Source of the DNA: JAUIAI01 sp041396685
Lineage (GTDB): Bacteria > Pseudomonadota > Gammaproteobacteria > Burkholderiales > Burkholderiaceae_E
Assembly: GCA_041396685.1 (NCBI GenBank)
Contig: JAWKYD010000004.1
Span: 310,001-374,000 of the forward strand
DNA length: 64,000 nt
Reading direction: 5' to 3'
The position numbers and the translations under genes were made by a program. The notes beneath the pieces were generated by a model. The model was not told where the DNA came from, ran no database searches, and worked only from the letters and a program-made list of their open reading frames with translations. Below, one piece after another: positions 34,641 through 44,003 of this stretch. The number at the start of each line of letters is the position of its first letter. Positions within the stretch are counted from its first letter, which is position 1.

Positions 34641-36149
34641 TCAACGCACCGAGCGAGCGTGCGCGACCACCGCAGCGCGCGCCGGCGCATAGGCTGCCAG
34701 GCCGGTCATCTCATGGATGGCTTTCGTCACCCGATAATGGTGCGCCAGGCCGCCACGCGTGACCCGCTCGATCGGGCCATCCGGGTAGCCCAGGCCCATG
34801 CAGCAGGTCTTGTCCATATCGGCAGCGCTCGCCAGGCCTTCGTCCATGAAGCGAAGCGCATCGTTGTATTTCGGACGCACCAGACGATCGACGATGCGGC
34901 CGGCGAGATCCTTGCAGACCACGACATCGAAGCCCGCGACCTCGAACACCGCGCGCGCGGCATCGAGGGCACCGGCATCGGTATTGGGCTGACGCACCAA
35001 CTCGATCAACCTCGATGGCGCGTCGTCGCCGTTGCGATACCGGGCGAAGCCCACGACGTTCGACCCTTCCCGACCCATATCCTCACCGGTGTGCACACCG
35101 AGGCATTCGGTATCGAGTTCGACCAACACGGCCGTCTTGCCGGCGTCCGCCCGATAGCCGCCGCCGAGATGAATCGTCACCGGCCCGCTGGATGTGGCCG
35201 TCGCGAGGAAGGCATCGCCGTCTGGAAACGACCGGCTGGCGCCCGCGGCCTCGATCGTGAACGCCGGTGCCGTGCTCGCGCGTTCGCGTGCGGCGCCGCT
35301 CAACAGGCCCTGGCCCGACTTGTTGCCCAGCAGGCCGGCGGCGACCATCCGGCGCAACAGCGGCGGCACCGAGGCGCGAACATCGAGCGTGATCGGATAG
35401 AAGGCCTCGCCGAGCAAGACCTGGGTATCGAGGCCGATCAGATCCAGCAATGTGCACGGCCCCATCTTGTAGCCGAGCCCCGACCTGATCGCGGTGTCGA
35501 TGTCCTCGGCGGTGGCCAGACCGGCCTCGATCGCGCGAATCACGTCATTGTTGAACGGCACCAGCAGCGCATTCAGGATGAAGCCGGGCTTGTCCTGGGT
35601 TTCGACCGGCACCTGCGCCACCGCCTGCGTCCACGCCCAGGCATCGGCGAACACCGCATCCGACGTATTCAGACCCCGCGACATCTCGATCAGCTTCATC
35701 ACCTGGGCGGGCAGGCAGAAATGCATGCCCACGACGCGGTCCTCGCGGCCGCAGCCGCCGGCGATCTGGGTGATCGACAGGGTCGATGTGTTGGAGGCGA
35801 AGATCGTCTCGGCCTTACAGAGCGTGTTCAGCTTGCCGAACAACTCGCGCTTGACCTCGAGGTTCTCGAAGATCGCTTCGATGATCAGGTCACAGTCGGC
35901 AAGCGCAGCGAGATCGGTGGCATCTTGCATGCGCGCCAGCGTGGCATCGCGCGCCTCCGCGCTCATGCGCCCCTTCTCGACCGTGCGATCGAAGAACTTC
36001 GTCGCCGCCTTGCGTTGGCGCGCAAGCGCCTCGGCGGAAAGATCGAAACAGACGGTGTCGAAACCACCGCGCGCCGCGACCAGCGCGATGCCGGCGCCCA
36101 TGGTGCCGCCGGCACCGCAAATCCCGACCTTCTTGATCGTTGTAGCCAC
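34641..36149 (-). CDS. 3-hydroxyacyl-CoA dehydrogenase with two C-terminal domains
   Basis: A 502-residue NAD-dependent 3-hydroxyacyl-CoA dehydrogenase without a fused hydratase. The NAD motif GICGAGGTMGAGI is near residue 10, the catalytic His in RVVGMHFCLPAQVMKLIE near 138, and a first helical domain follows around QDKPGFILNALLVPFNND. After a spacer of about 100 residues a second helical domain appears (GRIVDRLVRPKYNDALRF, then GLGYPDGPIE), as in PaaH/FadB-type proteins of this length. GTG at 36149 is preferred because CGGGAG sits 7 bases upstream. It is the penultimate gene of the CoA-thioester operon. Confidence 0.88.
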   Translation of the reverse strand: MATTIKKVGICGAGGTMGAGIALVAARGGFDTVCFDLSAEALARQRKAATKFFDRTVEKGRMSAEARDATLARMQDATDLAALADCDLIIEAIFENLEVKRELFGKLNTLCKAETIFASNTSTLSITQIAGGCGREDRVVGMHFCLPAQVMKLIEMSRGLNTSDAVFADAWAWTQAVAQVPVETQDKPGFILNALLVPFNNDVIRAIEAGLATAEDIDTAIRSGLGYKMGPCTLLDLIGLDTQVLLGEAFYPITLDVRASVPPLLRRMVAAGLLGNKSGQGLLSGAARERASTAPAFTIEAAGASRSFPDGDAFLATATSSGPVTIHLGGGYRADAGKTAVLVELDTECLGVHTGEDMGREGSNVVGFARYRNGDDAPSRLIELVRQPNTDAGALDAARAVFEVAGFDVVVCKDLAGRIVDRLVRPKYNDALRFMDEGLASAADMDKTCCMGLGYPDGPIERVTRGGLAHHYRVTKAIHEMTGLAAYAPARAAVVAHARSVR

Positions 36150-36166
36150 CTTCGAACTCCCGTGTT

Positions 36167-37342
36167 TCAACCGCGCGCCTTGGACCGAAAGCTCCGGCCG
36201 ATGAGCTGGCGATGAATCTGATTCGTGCCTTCCCAGATCTGCGTGATCTTGGCGTCGCGCATCAGGCGCTCGGCGCGATAGTCGCGGATGTAGCCATAGC
36301 CGCCGTGAAACTGCACATTCTCGGTGGTCATCTTCATGGCCAGATCGCTGGCACGCATCTTGGCGATAGAGGCCTCCATGCCAAAGTCGGCAGCACCCGC
36401 ATCGACCAACTCGGCGACATAGTCGATCCAGCGCTCGAGCATCAGCAGCTCGCTGGCGAGGTCGGCCAACATGAACTGATTGCCCTGGAAATCCAGAATC
36501 GCCCTGCCCGACTGCACGCGCTCGTTGGCATAGTTGACCATGTCGCGAAACGCGGCCCTCGCGATGCCACGCGCATGCGCGGCGACCGATGGCCGCGACT
36601 TGTTCAGTGAGGCGAGCAGGATGCGCAGGCCATCGCCGGGCCTGCCCAGCAGATTGGCCATCGGCATGCGCACATCATCGAACGACATCGCACAGGTGGC
36701 GGAGCCGCCGTGGCCCATCTTCTTCTCGACCTTGTCGATGATGTGACCGGCGGCGCCCTTTTCGAGAATCAGCGCCGAGATCGCCGCTTTGGGATCGTCG
36801 ATGCCCTGCCACTTTCCGAACAACAGGTAGAGATCGGCCACATTGCCGTTGGAGATGAAGACCTTCGACCCGCGGATGATGATCTCGTCACCGTCGGGCG
36901 TGAACGTGGTGCGCATGCCGGTGGCATCGGAGCCGGCGTTCGGCTCGGTGATCGCGAGCGCCCCGAGCCCGCCCGCGGCAATGCGCGGCAGCAGCCGCGC
37001 ACGCTGCTCATCGGACCCGAAGTCGATCAGCGGCTTCATGCCGTGGTAGTTCGTGGCGTAGATGATGCCCGTCGAGGCGCAGGCCTCCGAGATGATCGAT
37101 ACCACCTCGAGGTAGAGCCGGTAGGACAACGGGGTGCCGCCAAAGGCCTCGGGAATGAAGATCCCGTTCAGGCCGAGCTCATTGAGCGTATTGACGTTCT
37201 GCCACGGAAACTCGCAGGTTTGGTCGGTGTGTTCGGCATTGGCCGCGATCACCTCGTCGGCAACGCGCTGAACCTGGTCAAGGACCATCCGCTCCTCGTC
37301 GTTCCAGACCCGCGCCGCGATCACTTTGTCCAGCAGATTCAT
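36167..37342 (-). CDS. acyl-CoA dehydrogenase (AliB-like candidate)
   Basis: A 391-residue flavin acyl-CoA dehydrogenase. Signatures: ALAITEPNAGSDATGMRT near residue 125, GGYGYIRDYRAERLMRDAK near 345 and the catalytic base in QIWEGTNQIHRQLIG near 371. It oxidises a saturated acyl-CoA at C2-C3 with electrons passing to ETF. In the ali/bad cyclohexanecarboxylate pathway this is the AliB step, and all the other enzymes of that pathway have counterparts in the same operon, so cyclohexanecarboxyl-CoA is a plausible substrate. ATG at 37342 overlaps the previous stop by one base. Confidence 0.88.
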   Translation of the reverse strand: MNLLDKVIAARVWNDEERMVLDQVQRVADEVIAANAEHTDQTCEFPWQNVNTLNELGLNGIFIPEAFGGTPLSYRLYLEVVSIISEACASTGIIYATNYHGMKPLIDFGSDEQRARLLPRIAAGGLGALAITEPNAGSDATGMRTTFTPDGDEIIIRGSKVFISNGNVADLYLLFGKWQGIDDPKAAISALILEKGAAGHIIDKVEKKMGHGGSATCAMSFDDVRMPMANLLGRPGDGLRILLASLNKSRPSVAAHARGIARAAFRDMVNYANERVQSGRAILDFQGNQFMLADLASELLMLERWIDYVAELVDAGAADFGMEASIAKMRASDLAMKMTTENVQFHGGYGYIRDYRAERLMRDAKITQIWEGTNQIHRQLIGRSFRSKARG

Positions 37343-38046
37343 CAGTGGTTCATTCCTTGTGCGCCGTCGATGTAAATCGTCTCGCCGGTCATGAAGCCGA
37401 TTCTCTCGGTGAAGATCGCGGCGACGAGTTTCGCGACATCCTGCGCCTTGCCGGGCGCCCCCGCGGGAATGCGGCTCTTCATCCAGGCCTGGACCTTCTC
37501 ACGGGCCAGATAGTCGCGGTTCAGATCGGTTTCGATGTAGCCGGGCGCGACATTCATCACCCGAATGCCATCCCGGGCCCACTCCACGGCCATGCAGCGG
37601 GTCATCGCGGCCACCGCCGCCTTGGAGGCGCAGTAGGCCAGGTTGTCCGGCACCCCGAGTTTGTCGAAGAACGAGCCGATGTTGACGATCGTGCCCTGGC
37701 ACTGACGCAGATACGGATACGCCTCGCGCGCGGCGACCATCACCGCCGTGGCGTTGAGCGCGATGGTCTTGTTGAAATCGGCGGTGCTCAGCTTGGCGAT
37801 CGAACCGCCGATATGCACGCCGGCATTGTTCACCAGGCCGCAGATCGGGCCACGCTCGCCGATCGCCTTGAATGCCCGGCAGACATCGGCCTCGTTGGTC
37901 ATGTCACAGGCCATCGCATGGCCGACCTCCGATATTCCGGTCCGCGACAGACCCACGACCTCGAACCCTCGTCTGGCGAGTTCGACCGCGATCGCCGCGC
38001 CGATACCCTTGGAGGCTCCCGTAACGACGACTTGAGACTCAGCCAT
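37342..38046 (-). CDS. SDR family oxidoreductase (BadH-role candidate)
   Basis: A 234-residue short SDR with TGASKGIG near residue 9, NNAGVHIGG near 78 and the catalytic pair in YCASKAAVAAMTR near 138. Its start at 38046 overlaps the preceding enoyl-CoA hydratase gene by 8 bases. In the cyclohexanecarboxylate pathway an SDR (BadH) oxidises 2-hydroxycyclohexanecarboxyl-CoA; this gene occupies that place. BadH is about 20 residues longer and reads differently at the N-terminus, so only the role, not orthology, is suggested. Confidence 0.82.
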   Translation of the reverse strand: MAESQVVVTGASKGIGAAIAVELARRGFEVVGLSRTGISEVGHAMACDMTNEADVCRAFKAIGERGPICGLVNNAGVHIGGSIAKLSTADFNKTIALNATAVMVAAREAYPYLRQCQGTIVNIGSFFDKLGVPDNLAYCASKAAVAAMTRCMAVEWARDGIRVMNVAPGYIETDLNRDYLAREKVQAWMKSRIPAGAPGKAQDVAKLVAAIFTERIGFMTGETIYIDGAQGMNH

Positions 38047-38809
38047 CCTTGAACTCCGCCTTGCGCTTTTCCTCGAACGCGGCCATGCCCTCCTCGGCAT
38101 CACCGAGACGATAGGCCAGGGTCGACAGATCGGCCTCGACCTGCAAACCATCTTGCAGCGACAGATCCGCGGCACGCTGAACCGCGCGCCGTGCGAATTC
38201 CAATACGGGCAGGCTGTAGCGGGTGAACCGGGCGGCGAACGCAAGCCCGGCCTCCATGAGGTCACCGTCGACCACCGCATTGACCAGGCCGATGCGTTCG
38301 GCCTCGTCCGCCTTGACATTGCGCCCGGTCATGATGATCTCGAGCGCCCGCCCCTCGCCTACCAGGCGCGGCAGTCGCTGCGTGCCGCCGTAGCCGGGAA
38401 TCAGGCCCAGCTTGATCTCGGGTAGACCGAAAACCGCATTCGGTGAGGCCAGGCGGAAGGTCGAGGCCAGAGCGAGCTCGGCACCGCCGCCGAAGGCATA
38501 GCCATTGACCAGGGCCACCGAGGCGATCGGCAGGCGATCGAGCTTGGAGAACACGGCCTGGCCGAGCTCCGCGCCGCGCTTCTGATCGATCAGCCGCCGA
38601 TGGCGCAACTCTTTGATGTCGGCACCGGCACAGAAGGCCTTGTCACCGGCGCCGGTGATCATCAGCGCACGAACATCGGCCCAGCCGGCGACCTCGTCGA
38701 TCGCGGCACCAATCTCGCCCAGAATCGCGAACGACAGCGCGTTCAGCGCCTCGGGCCGGTTCAGGGTCAGGATGGCGACATCGCCATCGCGTTTCAGTTC
38801 CACCGCCAT
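38039..38809 (-). CDS. enoyl-CoA hydratase (BadK-like candidate)
   Basis: A 256-residue crotonase with both catalytic glutamates: one in FGGGAELALASTFRLA near 108 and one in LPEIKLGLIPGYGGTQRLPR near 130. The oxyanion segment is GDKAFCAGADIKEL near 60. It should hydrate a 2-enoyl-CoA to a 3-hydroxyacyl-CoA, or in the alicyclic route cyclohex-1-ene-carboxyl-CoA (BadK step). It follows the ligase gene by 3 bases. Confidence 0.88.
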   Translation of the reverse strand: MAVELKRDGDVAILTLNRPEALNALSFAILGEIGAAIDEVAGWADVRALMITGAGDKAFCAGADIKELRHRRLIDQKRGAELGQAVFSKLDRLPIASVALVNGYAFGGGAELALASTFRLASPNAVFGLPEIKLGLIPGYGGTQRLPRLVGEGRALEIIMTGRNVKADEAERIGLVNAVVDGDLMEAGLAFAARFTRYSLPVLEFARRAVQRAADLSLQDGLQVEADLSTLAYRLGDAEEGMAAFEEKRKAEFKDG

Positions 38810-38812
38810 GAA

Positions 38813-40432
38813 TCACTCCGTGGTTTGTTCGACATAGCGCACCGACTCCGGCGCCAGATCACCACGCTTGACCATCTCGGAAAGCTCGCGCTTGAGGATC
38901 TTGCCACTCGCCGTGAGCGGCAGCTCGGCGACAGCCGCATACCATTCCGGCATGTCGAACTTCGACAGACCCGCGGTCGCGAGATGCTCGAGCATTTGCG
39001 CGGCGCTCAGCGTGCCGATGACCGCCAGGCAGACGCGTTCGCCGAGACGGTCATCGTGGACGCCGAACGCGGCCGCCTTCTCGACACCGGGATGGGTGAG
39101 CGCCAGCGACTCGATACGCGACGGATAGATGTTGTGCCCGCCCCGAATGATCAGATCCTTGATCCGCCCTTCGATGCGCAGATTGCCGTTCTCGTCGAAC
39201 GAGCCGAGATCGCCGGACAGCAGATAGCCGTGCCGGTTGAAGGTTTTCTCGGTCGCCTCCTGATTGGCGAAGTAGCCGAGCATCATCGCCGCGCCGCGCC
39301 CGCCGATGTTGCCTGACTGCCCCCGGGGCAGTTCTTCATCCGGGTTCTCGGGATCCCAGATCCGCACCTCGTAGGCCGGGCCGCCGCGCCCGCAGGTGGA
39401 GATCCAGACATCCTTCGTATCGGTGGGATGGGTGTACTGATGCGACGAGCACTCGGTCATGCCGTAGATGTTCTGCGGCGTGATGCCCTGGTCGACGAAG
39501 TCTCGCGCGACCACTTCGGGAATCGGTGAGCCGGCCATGTAGAAGATCTCCACCTGCCCGAGACGGCTCAGCCCCGCCCGCTTCTGCTCGGCGAGAATGT
39601 CCATCGCGTGCGTGGGCACGCCGAGCACATAGGTGGCGCCGGCCTCGATGACCCACTGCATCGCCGTCTTGCCCTGCGGCGGATCATTGGTGACCAACTG
39701 CCCGCCGCAAACCAGCCACTGGGCGATCGCGACCCAGGCGATATGATGCGAGAGCGGGCTCAGGGTGAGGATCGTGCTGCGTTCGGTCAGGCCCCAGTCG
39801 CGCACCAGATCGCGCGCGTTGGCGAGCAGCGTATTGCACGAGTGCATCACGCACTTCGGCCGGCCCGTGGTTCCCGAGGTGAACGCGAGATAGACCACGC
39901 TGTCCGGGTTCGCATGTGGTGCGCGAGCGCCATCCGGGATGTGCGTCGGAAAGCCGGCCGGCTTGTAGACCCGTTTCAAGAAAGACAGTTCGCCGAGCAT
40001 GGCGTCGAAGTCGCGGGCATTGCGATCAGCTCCCCAGCCGTCTTCGGTGACCAGGGCGCGTGCCTGCAACTCGCTGAGCAGGTCGATGATCTCCGCGCAG
40101 GTGTAACTGCGATGCAGCGACGGATTGCAGGCAATGCCTTCGCGCGAACAGGCCAGGAAGGCGATGACCGCCTCGACCCGGTTCGACATCCAGATCGCGA
40201 TGCGGTCGCCGCCATGGATACCGGCCTCACGAAGATCGTCGGCCATGGCGTCGACCCGCGCCTGAAGCGAGCGCCAGTCCAGGGTGGTTCGTCCGTCTCT
40301 GAGCGCGGTCGCGTCCGGCCGCCGCTCGGCGTGGGCCGCCATCAGCGAGTAGAACGTATCCGCGGCCCACAAGCCGCGGTCGTAGTACGACCGGGCCGGG
40401 CTCGGGTCGTGCAGAGTCAGGAACGGTTTCAC
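38813..40432 (-). CDS. AMP-forming acyl-CoA synthetase (AliA-like candidate)
   Basis: A 539-residue adenylate-forming CoA ligase. The P-loop is YLAFTSGTTGRPKCVMHS near residue 185; the adenine motif YGMTECSS near 317; hinge GDLGSFDENGNLRIEGRIKD near 410; and the catalytic Lys in SGKILKREL near 520. Length and gene neighbours fit AliA, the cyclohexanecarboxylate-CoA ligase of Rhodopseudomonas palustris, but other medium-chain or aromatic acids cannot be excluded. It activates the acid that the rest of the operon degrades. Confidence 0.88.
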   Translation of the reverse strand: MKPFLTLHDPSPARSYYDRGLWAADTFYSLMAAHAERRPDATALRDGRTTLDWRSLQARVDAMADDLREAGIHGGDRIAIWMSNRVEAVIAFLACSREGIACNPSLHRSYTCAEIIDLLSELQARALVTEDGWGADRNARDFDAMLGELSFLKRVYKPAGFPTHIPDGARAPHANPDSVVYLAFTSGTTGRPKCVMHSCNTLLANARDLVRDWGLTERSTILTLSPLSHHIAWVAIAQWLVCGGQLVTNDPPQGKTAMQWVIEAGATYVLGVPTHAMDILAEQKRAGLSRLGQVEIFYMAGSPIPEVVARDFVDQGITPQNIYGMTECSSHQYTHPTDTKDVWISTCGRGGPAYEVRIWDPENPDEELPRGQSGNIGGRGAAMMLGYFANQEATEKTFNRHGYLLSGDLGSFDENGNLRIEGRIKDLIIRGGHNIYPSRIESLALTHPGVEKAAAFGVHDDRLGERVCLAVIGTLSAAQMLEHLATAGLSKFDMPEWYAAVAELPLTASGKILKRELSEMVKRGDLAPESVRYVEQTTE

Positions 40433-40442
40433 TGCCGGGTCC

Positions 40443-41222
40443 TCAGTGTCCGAACGTGGAGGGATCCGGCTTGCGACGCTCGCTGAAGCTCTTGTTGAGT
40501 TCCTTGTGCTCTTCGGTGCCCAGGTACTGCGCCAGCAACAGATCGTGGGTCACACGCGAAAGCCCGGCGACACCGCCGTGACGCGCGAGGAACGCACCCT
40601 TGATCGACGCCAGCGCGAAGGCGCCGCGGTCGGCGATCTCGAGCGCGAATTCCCTGGTCTTCTCGGCCAGTTGGTCATCGGGAACGACCCGGTTGATCAG
40701 GCCGATCTCGAGCGCGTAGGCGGCGCTCATCTTGGTGTTGCAGTACCAGATCTCCTTGGCGCGCTTCTTGCCCACCAGATCTTCCAGATACCAGGTGCCG
40801 TAGCCCGCATCGAACGAGCCCATCATCGGCCCCACCTGCCGAAAAATGGCGCTTTCCTTGGCGATCGTCACGTCGCAGACCATCTGCAACACGTTGCCGC
40901 CGCCGACCGCAAAGCCGTTGACACTGGCGACCACCGGCTTTTGCAGGCGATCGATCGCCTCGTACATCTCCAGCGTGGGCAGCGTGCCGGCATAGAGCTT
41001 GGTCTTCTCCATGCCGTCTTTCCGGCCACCGATGCAGAAGAAGCGATCGCCGGCACCGGTCAGCACGACGACGCGGGTACGGGTCTCGCGGCGAATCGCC
41101 TCGATGCAGTCACGGATCTCGTGGCACATCGTCTCGGTAAACATGTTGCCGTCGTCTGGTCGATTCAGCGTGATCGTGCCGATCGGACCGTCTTCTTCAT
41201 ATTGAATTTCGGTGAATGCCAT
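40443..41222 (-). CDS. badI: 2-ketocyclohexanecarboxyl-CoA hydrolase-like (BadI/MenB group)
   Basis: A 259-residue crotonase-fold protein of the MenB/BadI type rather than a hydratase. Key segments are VGGGNVLQMVCDVTIA near 106 and GPMMGSFDAGYGTWYLEDLVG near 128, followed by KRAKEIWYCN. BadI cleaves the ring of 2-ketocyclohexanecarboxyl-CoA by a reverse Dieckmann reaction to give pimelyl-CoA; MenB does the forward type of chemistry in menaquinone synthesis. No men genes are near and the operon is catabolic, so ring opening is the better reading. It is the strongest single pointer to an alicyclic substrate. Confidence 0.7.
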   Translation of the reverse strand: MAFTEIQYEEDGPIGTITLNRPDDGNMFTETMCHEIRDCIEAIRRETRTRVVVLTGAGDRFFCIGGRKDGMEKTKLYAGTLPTLEMYEAIDRLQKPVVASVNGFAVGGGNVLQMVCDVTIAKESAIFRQVGPMMGSFDAGYGTWYLEDLVGKKRAKEIWYCNTKMSAAYALEIGLINRVVPDDQLAEKTREFALEIADRGAFALASIKGAFLARHGGVAGLSRVTHDLLLAQYLGTEEHKELNKSFSERRKPDPSTFGH

Positions 41223-41236
41223 GTTTGCGTGTCCTC

Positions 41237-42484
41237 TCAGATCTGTGATTGAGTCGTGTCTTCGGTGGCGCGCAACGCGGCCAGGATCTCTTCGGTGTGC
41301 TCACCGAGAACCGGCGGCGCCAGGCGCGCGGTGCTGACCGCATTATTCACCCGGATTCCCAATCCGATCTGCGGCACCACCCGACGCCCATCGGTGCAGA
41401 CATAGAAGAGCCCCCGCTCGCGCAGCGCGCCATCCGCGGCCACCTCGTCGATGCGGTTGATCGGCCCGGCCGGCACCCGGGCCTCGGCGAGAATAGCCAG
41501 CCATTCGTCGCGCGTCTTCGTCAGCAAGACCTGCCGGATATGCCCGACGATCGCCTCGCGCTGCTGACGCCGATCCACGTTCGACTTGAATTCCGGCCGC
41601 GCCGCATAGTCGGGATCGCCGACCGCACGCCAGAACCTTGCCCAGATACCGTCGTTGCCGAGCCCGAGCGTGATCGGCAGATCGGCGGTGTCGAAGGCCT
41701 GGTAGATCGCGATCACGCTGTCGGTGCCACCGCTGCGCGCGGGAACCTCGCCGGACCCCAGATACGGAGAAATACGGCAGGTCAGGAAGCGGGTCATGCT
41801 CTCGACCAGGCTGACATCGACCAGGTGACCTTTGCCGGTGCGCTGCCGGTCGAACAGGGCCGCCATGGCCGCCATTGCGGCATCCTGTCCGGCCAGCATA
41901 TCGGCCGCCGGCGCACCGATTTTCTGAGGTCCGCTGTCGGCCGCGCCGGTGATGTCCATGACACCGGAATAACCTTCGGCGATCAGGTCGTAGCAGGTGA
42001 GGGATGACCGCTCGCCGGTCAGACCGAAGCCGGTCACGGACACGAAGACGATGTCCTCACGGACCGCGCGCAGGCTATCGTAATCGAGCCCCAGTTTGCG
42101 CTGTACTTCGGGGGGCTGATTGGTGACGAAAACGTCGGCCGTGCGCACCAGGGCCATCAGATCGGCGCGCCCCGCCTGGGTCTGGATGTCGATGACCACG
42201 CTGCGCTTGTTACGGTTGACAGCGGTAAACCACAGCGACTGCCCGTTCAGGAACGGCGGGCCCCAGGCACGGGCATCGTCACCGTCCGGGCGTTCGACCT
42301 TGACCACCTCCGCCCCGAAATCCGACAACAACATGGTCGCATAGGGTCCTGCGATCGAGGTCGTGACATCGACGACACGAATGCCTTCGAACATGCCGAA
42401 GGTCTGTCCGCCCTGCACGATATTCAGGTCACGAAACGGCAAGCGTTCCGGGTCTTCTGCCATGTGGGCACCGCCAGAAATCAT
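41237..42484 (-). CDS. CaiB/BaiF family CoA-transferase
   Basis: A 415-residue class III CoA-transferase. The N-terminal Rossmann part has VVDVTTSIAGPYATMLLSDFGAEVVKVE near residue 37, and the catalytic Asp is in CYDLIAEGYSGVM near 170. These enzymes move CoA between carboxylic acids through an aspartyl-CoA intermediate. ATG at 42484 has AAGGA 8 bases upstream; ATG at 42463 is an alternative. It is the first gene behind the sigma-54 element at 42521 and gives the operon an ATP-independent way to activate its substrate alongside the ligase. Confidence 0.88.
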   Translation of the reverse strand: MISGGAHMAEDPERLPFRDLNIVQGGQTFGMFEGIRVVDVTTSIAGPYATMLLSDFGAEVVKVERPDGDDARAWGPPFLNGQSLWFTAVNRNKRSVVIDIQTQAGRADLMALVRTADVFVTNQPPEVQRKLGLDYDSLRAVREDIVFVSVTGFGLTGERSSLTCYDLIAEGYSGVMDITGAADSGPQKIGAPAADMLAGQDAAMAAMAALFDRQRTGKGHLVDVSLVESMTRFLTCRISPYLGSGEVPARSGGTDSVIAIYQAFDTADLPITLGLGNDGIWARFWRAVGDPDYAARPEFKSNVDRRQQREAIVGHIRQVLLTKTRDEWLAILAEARVPAGPINRIDEVAADGALRERGLFYVCTDGRRVVPQIGLGIRVNNAVSTARLAPPVLGEHTEEILAALRATEDTTQSQI

Positions 42485-42520
42485 GATTCCATCCTTCGAT
42501 CGCCATCACGGGAAGGCGCT

Positions 42521-42536
42521 CGCAATTGCTATGCCA
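42521..42536 (-). promoter_or_regulatory. sigma-54 promoter for the ali/bad-like operon
   Basis: Minus strand TGGCATA-GCAA-TTGCG. Invariant GG and GC are correctly spaced and the -12 block is full TTGC. It ends 36 bases upstream of the CoA-transferase start. Seven tightly packed genes follow, to 34641, with the cupin after a 91-base gap. Confidence 0.72.
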
Positions 42537-42657
42537 CTACGAAGCCGCGCGGCCGCGGGGGTGCGTCGAACACCTGCGGCCGCCCCGTTCACACGCGGTT
42601 GCCGGGCGCAGGCAGGTCTTTGCCGGACCGCTTCAGATCGGGAGGCGCGATGACCGG

Positions 42658-43857
42658 TCAGCCGCTTCGGCCCATGCTGCGCAGACCGGTCCTGCCATGG
42701 TGGCGATCGGCGACCTTGTAGCCGAGTGCATCCTCGGCGATCAGGATCTTCTGCACATTGGCCGTGCCCTCCCCGGTGAACATCAGGTCAGCATACTTCT
42801 TGTAGCGTGCGATCCGATACTCACTGGAGAGCCCGTAGCCGCCGTAGATCTGCTGGGCGGTGTCGGTACAGAACTTCGCGGTCTGCGATGCATGGAACTT
42901 CGCGATCGACGCAAGTCGATTCGTCGGCAGTTCGAGGTCCATGGCACGCGCCGACTGATAGACCAGCGCCCGGCTGGCCTCGATGGCCACCGCCATCTCG
43001 GCAATCTGCGCCTGGATCATTTGAAAGTGGCCGATGGGGCTGCCCTTGATCGTGCGCTCGTTGGCGTAGCGCACCGCATCCTCGAACGCACCGATCGCGA
43101 TGCCAAGCGCCTTGGCACCGATGATCGCGCGGCCGCCCTGCAGCGCCCGCATTATGATCTTGAAACCATCGCCTTCAGCGCCCAGCAGGTTCTCGGCGGG
43201 CACGACGAAGTCATCCAGGAATACGGCACAGACCCGAAACGCATTCGACAGACCGACGTCGATCGGCTGCGCGGTGAAACCCGGAAACCTCTTGGGCTCC
43301 ACGATGAAGGCCGAGACACCGCGCGCCCCCGCTTGCGGATCGGTCTTGGCGAACAGGATGCCGACATCGCACTCGTCGCCCAGAGTGGCCCACATCTTGG
43401 ACCCGTTGATCCGATAGACATCGCCATCACGCCGCGCCACGGTCTTCATGGCACCGGCGGCATCGGATCCGCCGCCCGACTCGGTCAGCGCCATCATGCC
43501 GACCGTCTTGCCGGCAAGAAGGTCGGGCACGTACTTGGCGATCTGCGCCTCGCTGCCACCGAGATAGATGCACGCCGGGCAGTTGCCGCCGTTCTGATTG
43601 AAGCCGCCGTAACGGACGTCCATCCGGGCGATTTCCTCGATGACGACCGCGGCTGCCAGATAGCCCATGTCGCTGCCGCCGACCGACTCCGGGAACGTCG
43701 CGCCGTAATAGCCGGCCTCGCCGGCCTTGCGGATGAGTTCGCGCGGCAACTCGCGGCGCGCCTCGTAGCCATCCATCACCGGGATGACTTCGGTTTCCAT
43801 GAACCGACGAATCGAGTCGCGAACCGCCGGGATCTCGTCGGGCAGCATTTCATCCAT
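42658..43857 (-). CDS. acyl-CoA dehydrogenase
   Basis: A 399-residue flavin acyl-CoA dehydrogenase, distinct from the one at 36167. Signatures: MMALTESGGGSDAAGAMKT near residue 120, QIYGGYGLSSEYRIAR near 345 and the catalytic Glu in FTGEGTANVQKILIAED near 370. ATG at 43857 fits the family start (MDEMLPDEIPAVRDSIRRF); the frame to 43932 continues toward a promoter and is not needed. It has its own sigma-54 element upstream and is separated from the CoA-transferase gene by the promoter at 42521. Confidence 0.88.
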   Translation of the reverse strand: MDEMLPDEIPAVRDSIRRFMETEVIPVMDGYEARRELPRELIRKAGEAGYYGATFPESVGGSDMGYLAAAVVIEEIARMDVRYGGFNQNGGNCPACIYLGGSEAQIAKYVPDLLAGKTVGMMALTESGGGSDAAGAMKTVARRDGDVYRINGSKMWATLGDECDVGILFAKTDPQAGARGVSAFIVEPKRFPGFTAQPIDVGLSNAFRVCAVFLDDFVVPAENLLGAEGDGFKIIMRALQGGRAIIGAKALGIAIGAFEDAVRYANERTIKGSPIGHFQMIQAQIAEMAVAIEASRALVYQSARAMDLELPTNRLASIAKFHASQTAKFCTDTAQQIYGGYGLSSEYRIARYKKYADLMFTGEGTANVQKILIAEDALGYKVADRHHGRTGLRSMGRSG

Positions 43858-43944
43858 GGCGGTCTGTTCCCCCTCACGGGCTTGATAGGTCGGACGAGGC
43901 GAAACACCGATGCCTGAAGGTGCTCGGCCCACCCGGCTGACTCA

Positions 43945-43960
43945 CGCAACACGCATGCCA
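43945..43960 (-). promoter_or_regulatory. sigma-54 promoter for acyl-CoA dehydrogenase
   Basis: Minus strand TGGCATG-CGTG-TTGCG. It is a strong match 87 bases upstream of the start at 43857, and is arranged back to back with the plus-strand element at 44004, with 43 bases between them. Confidence 0.78.
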
Positions 43961-44003
43961 AAACGGGGCGGCACGAGCACGTCTTCGGTCCGCGGCGCCC
44001 TTT

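Noticed and set aside
34176..36215. Plus-strand open frame of about 680 codons, and similar long frames at 43874-45898 and 4045-5790
   Set aside because: All are antisense to well-supported enzyme genes whose motifs are complete. Their translations have the shadow-frame composition.
40443..41222. MenB, naphthoate synthase
   Set aside because: Sequence is compatible, but there are no other men genes and the operon is catabolic with all partners of an alicyclic acid pathway.
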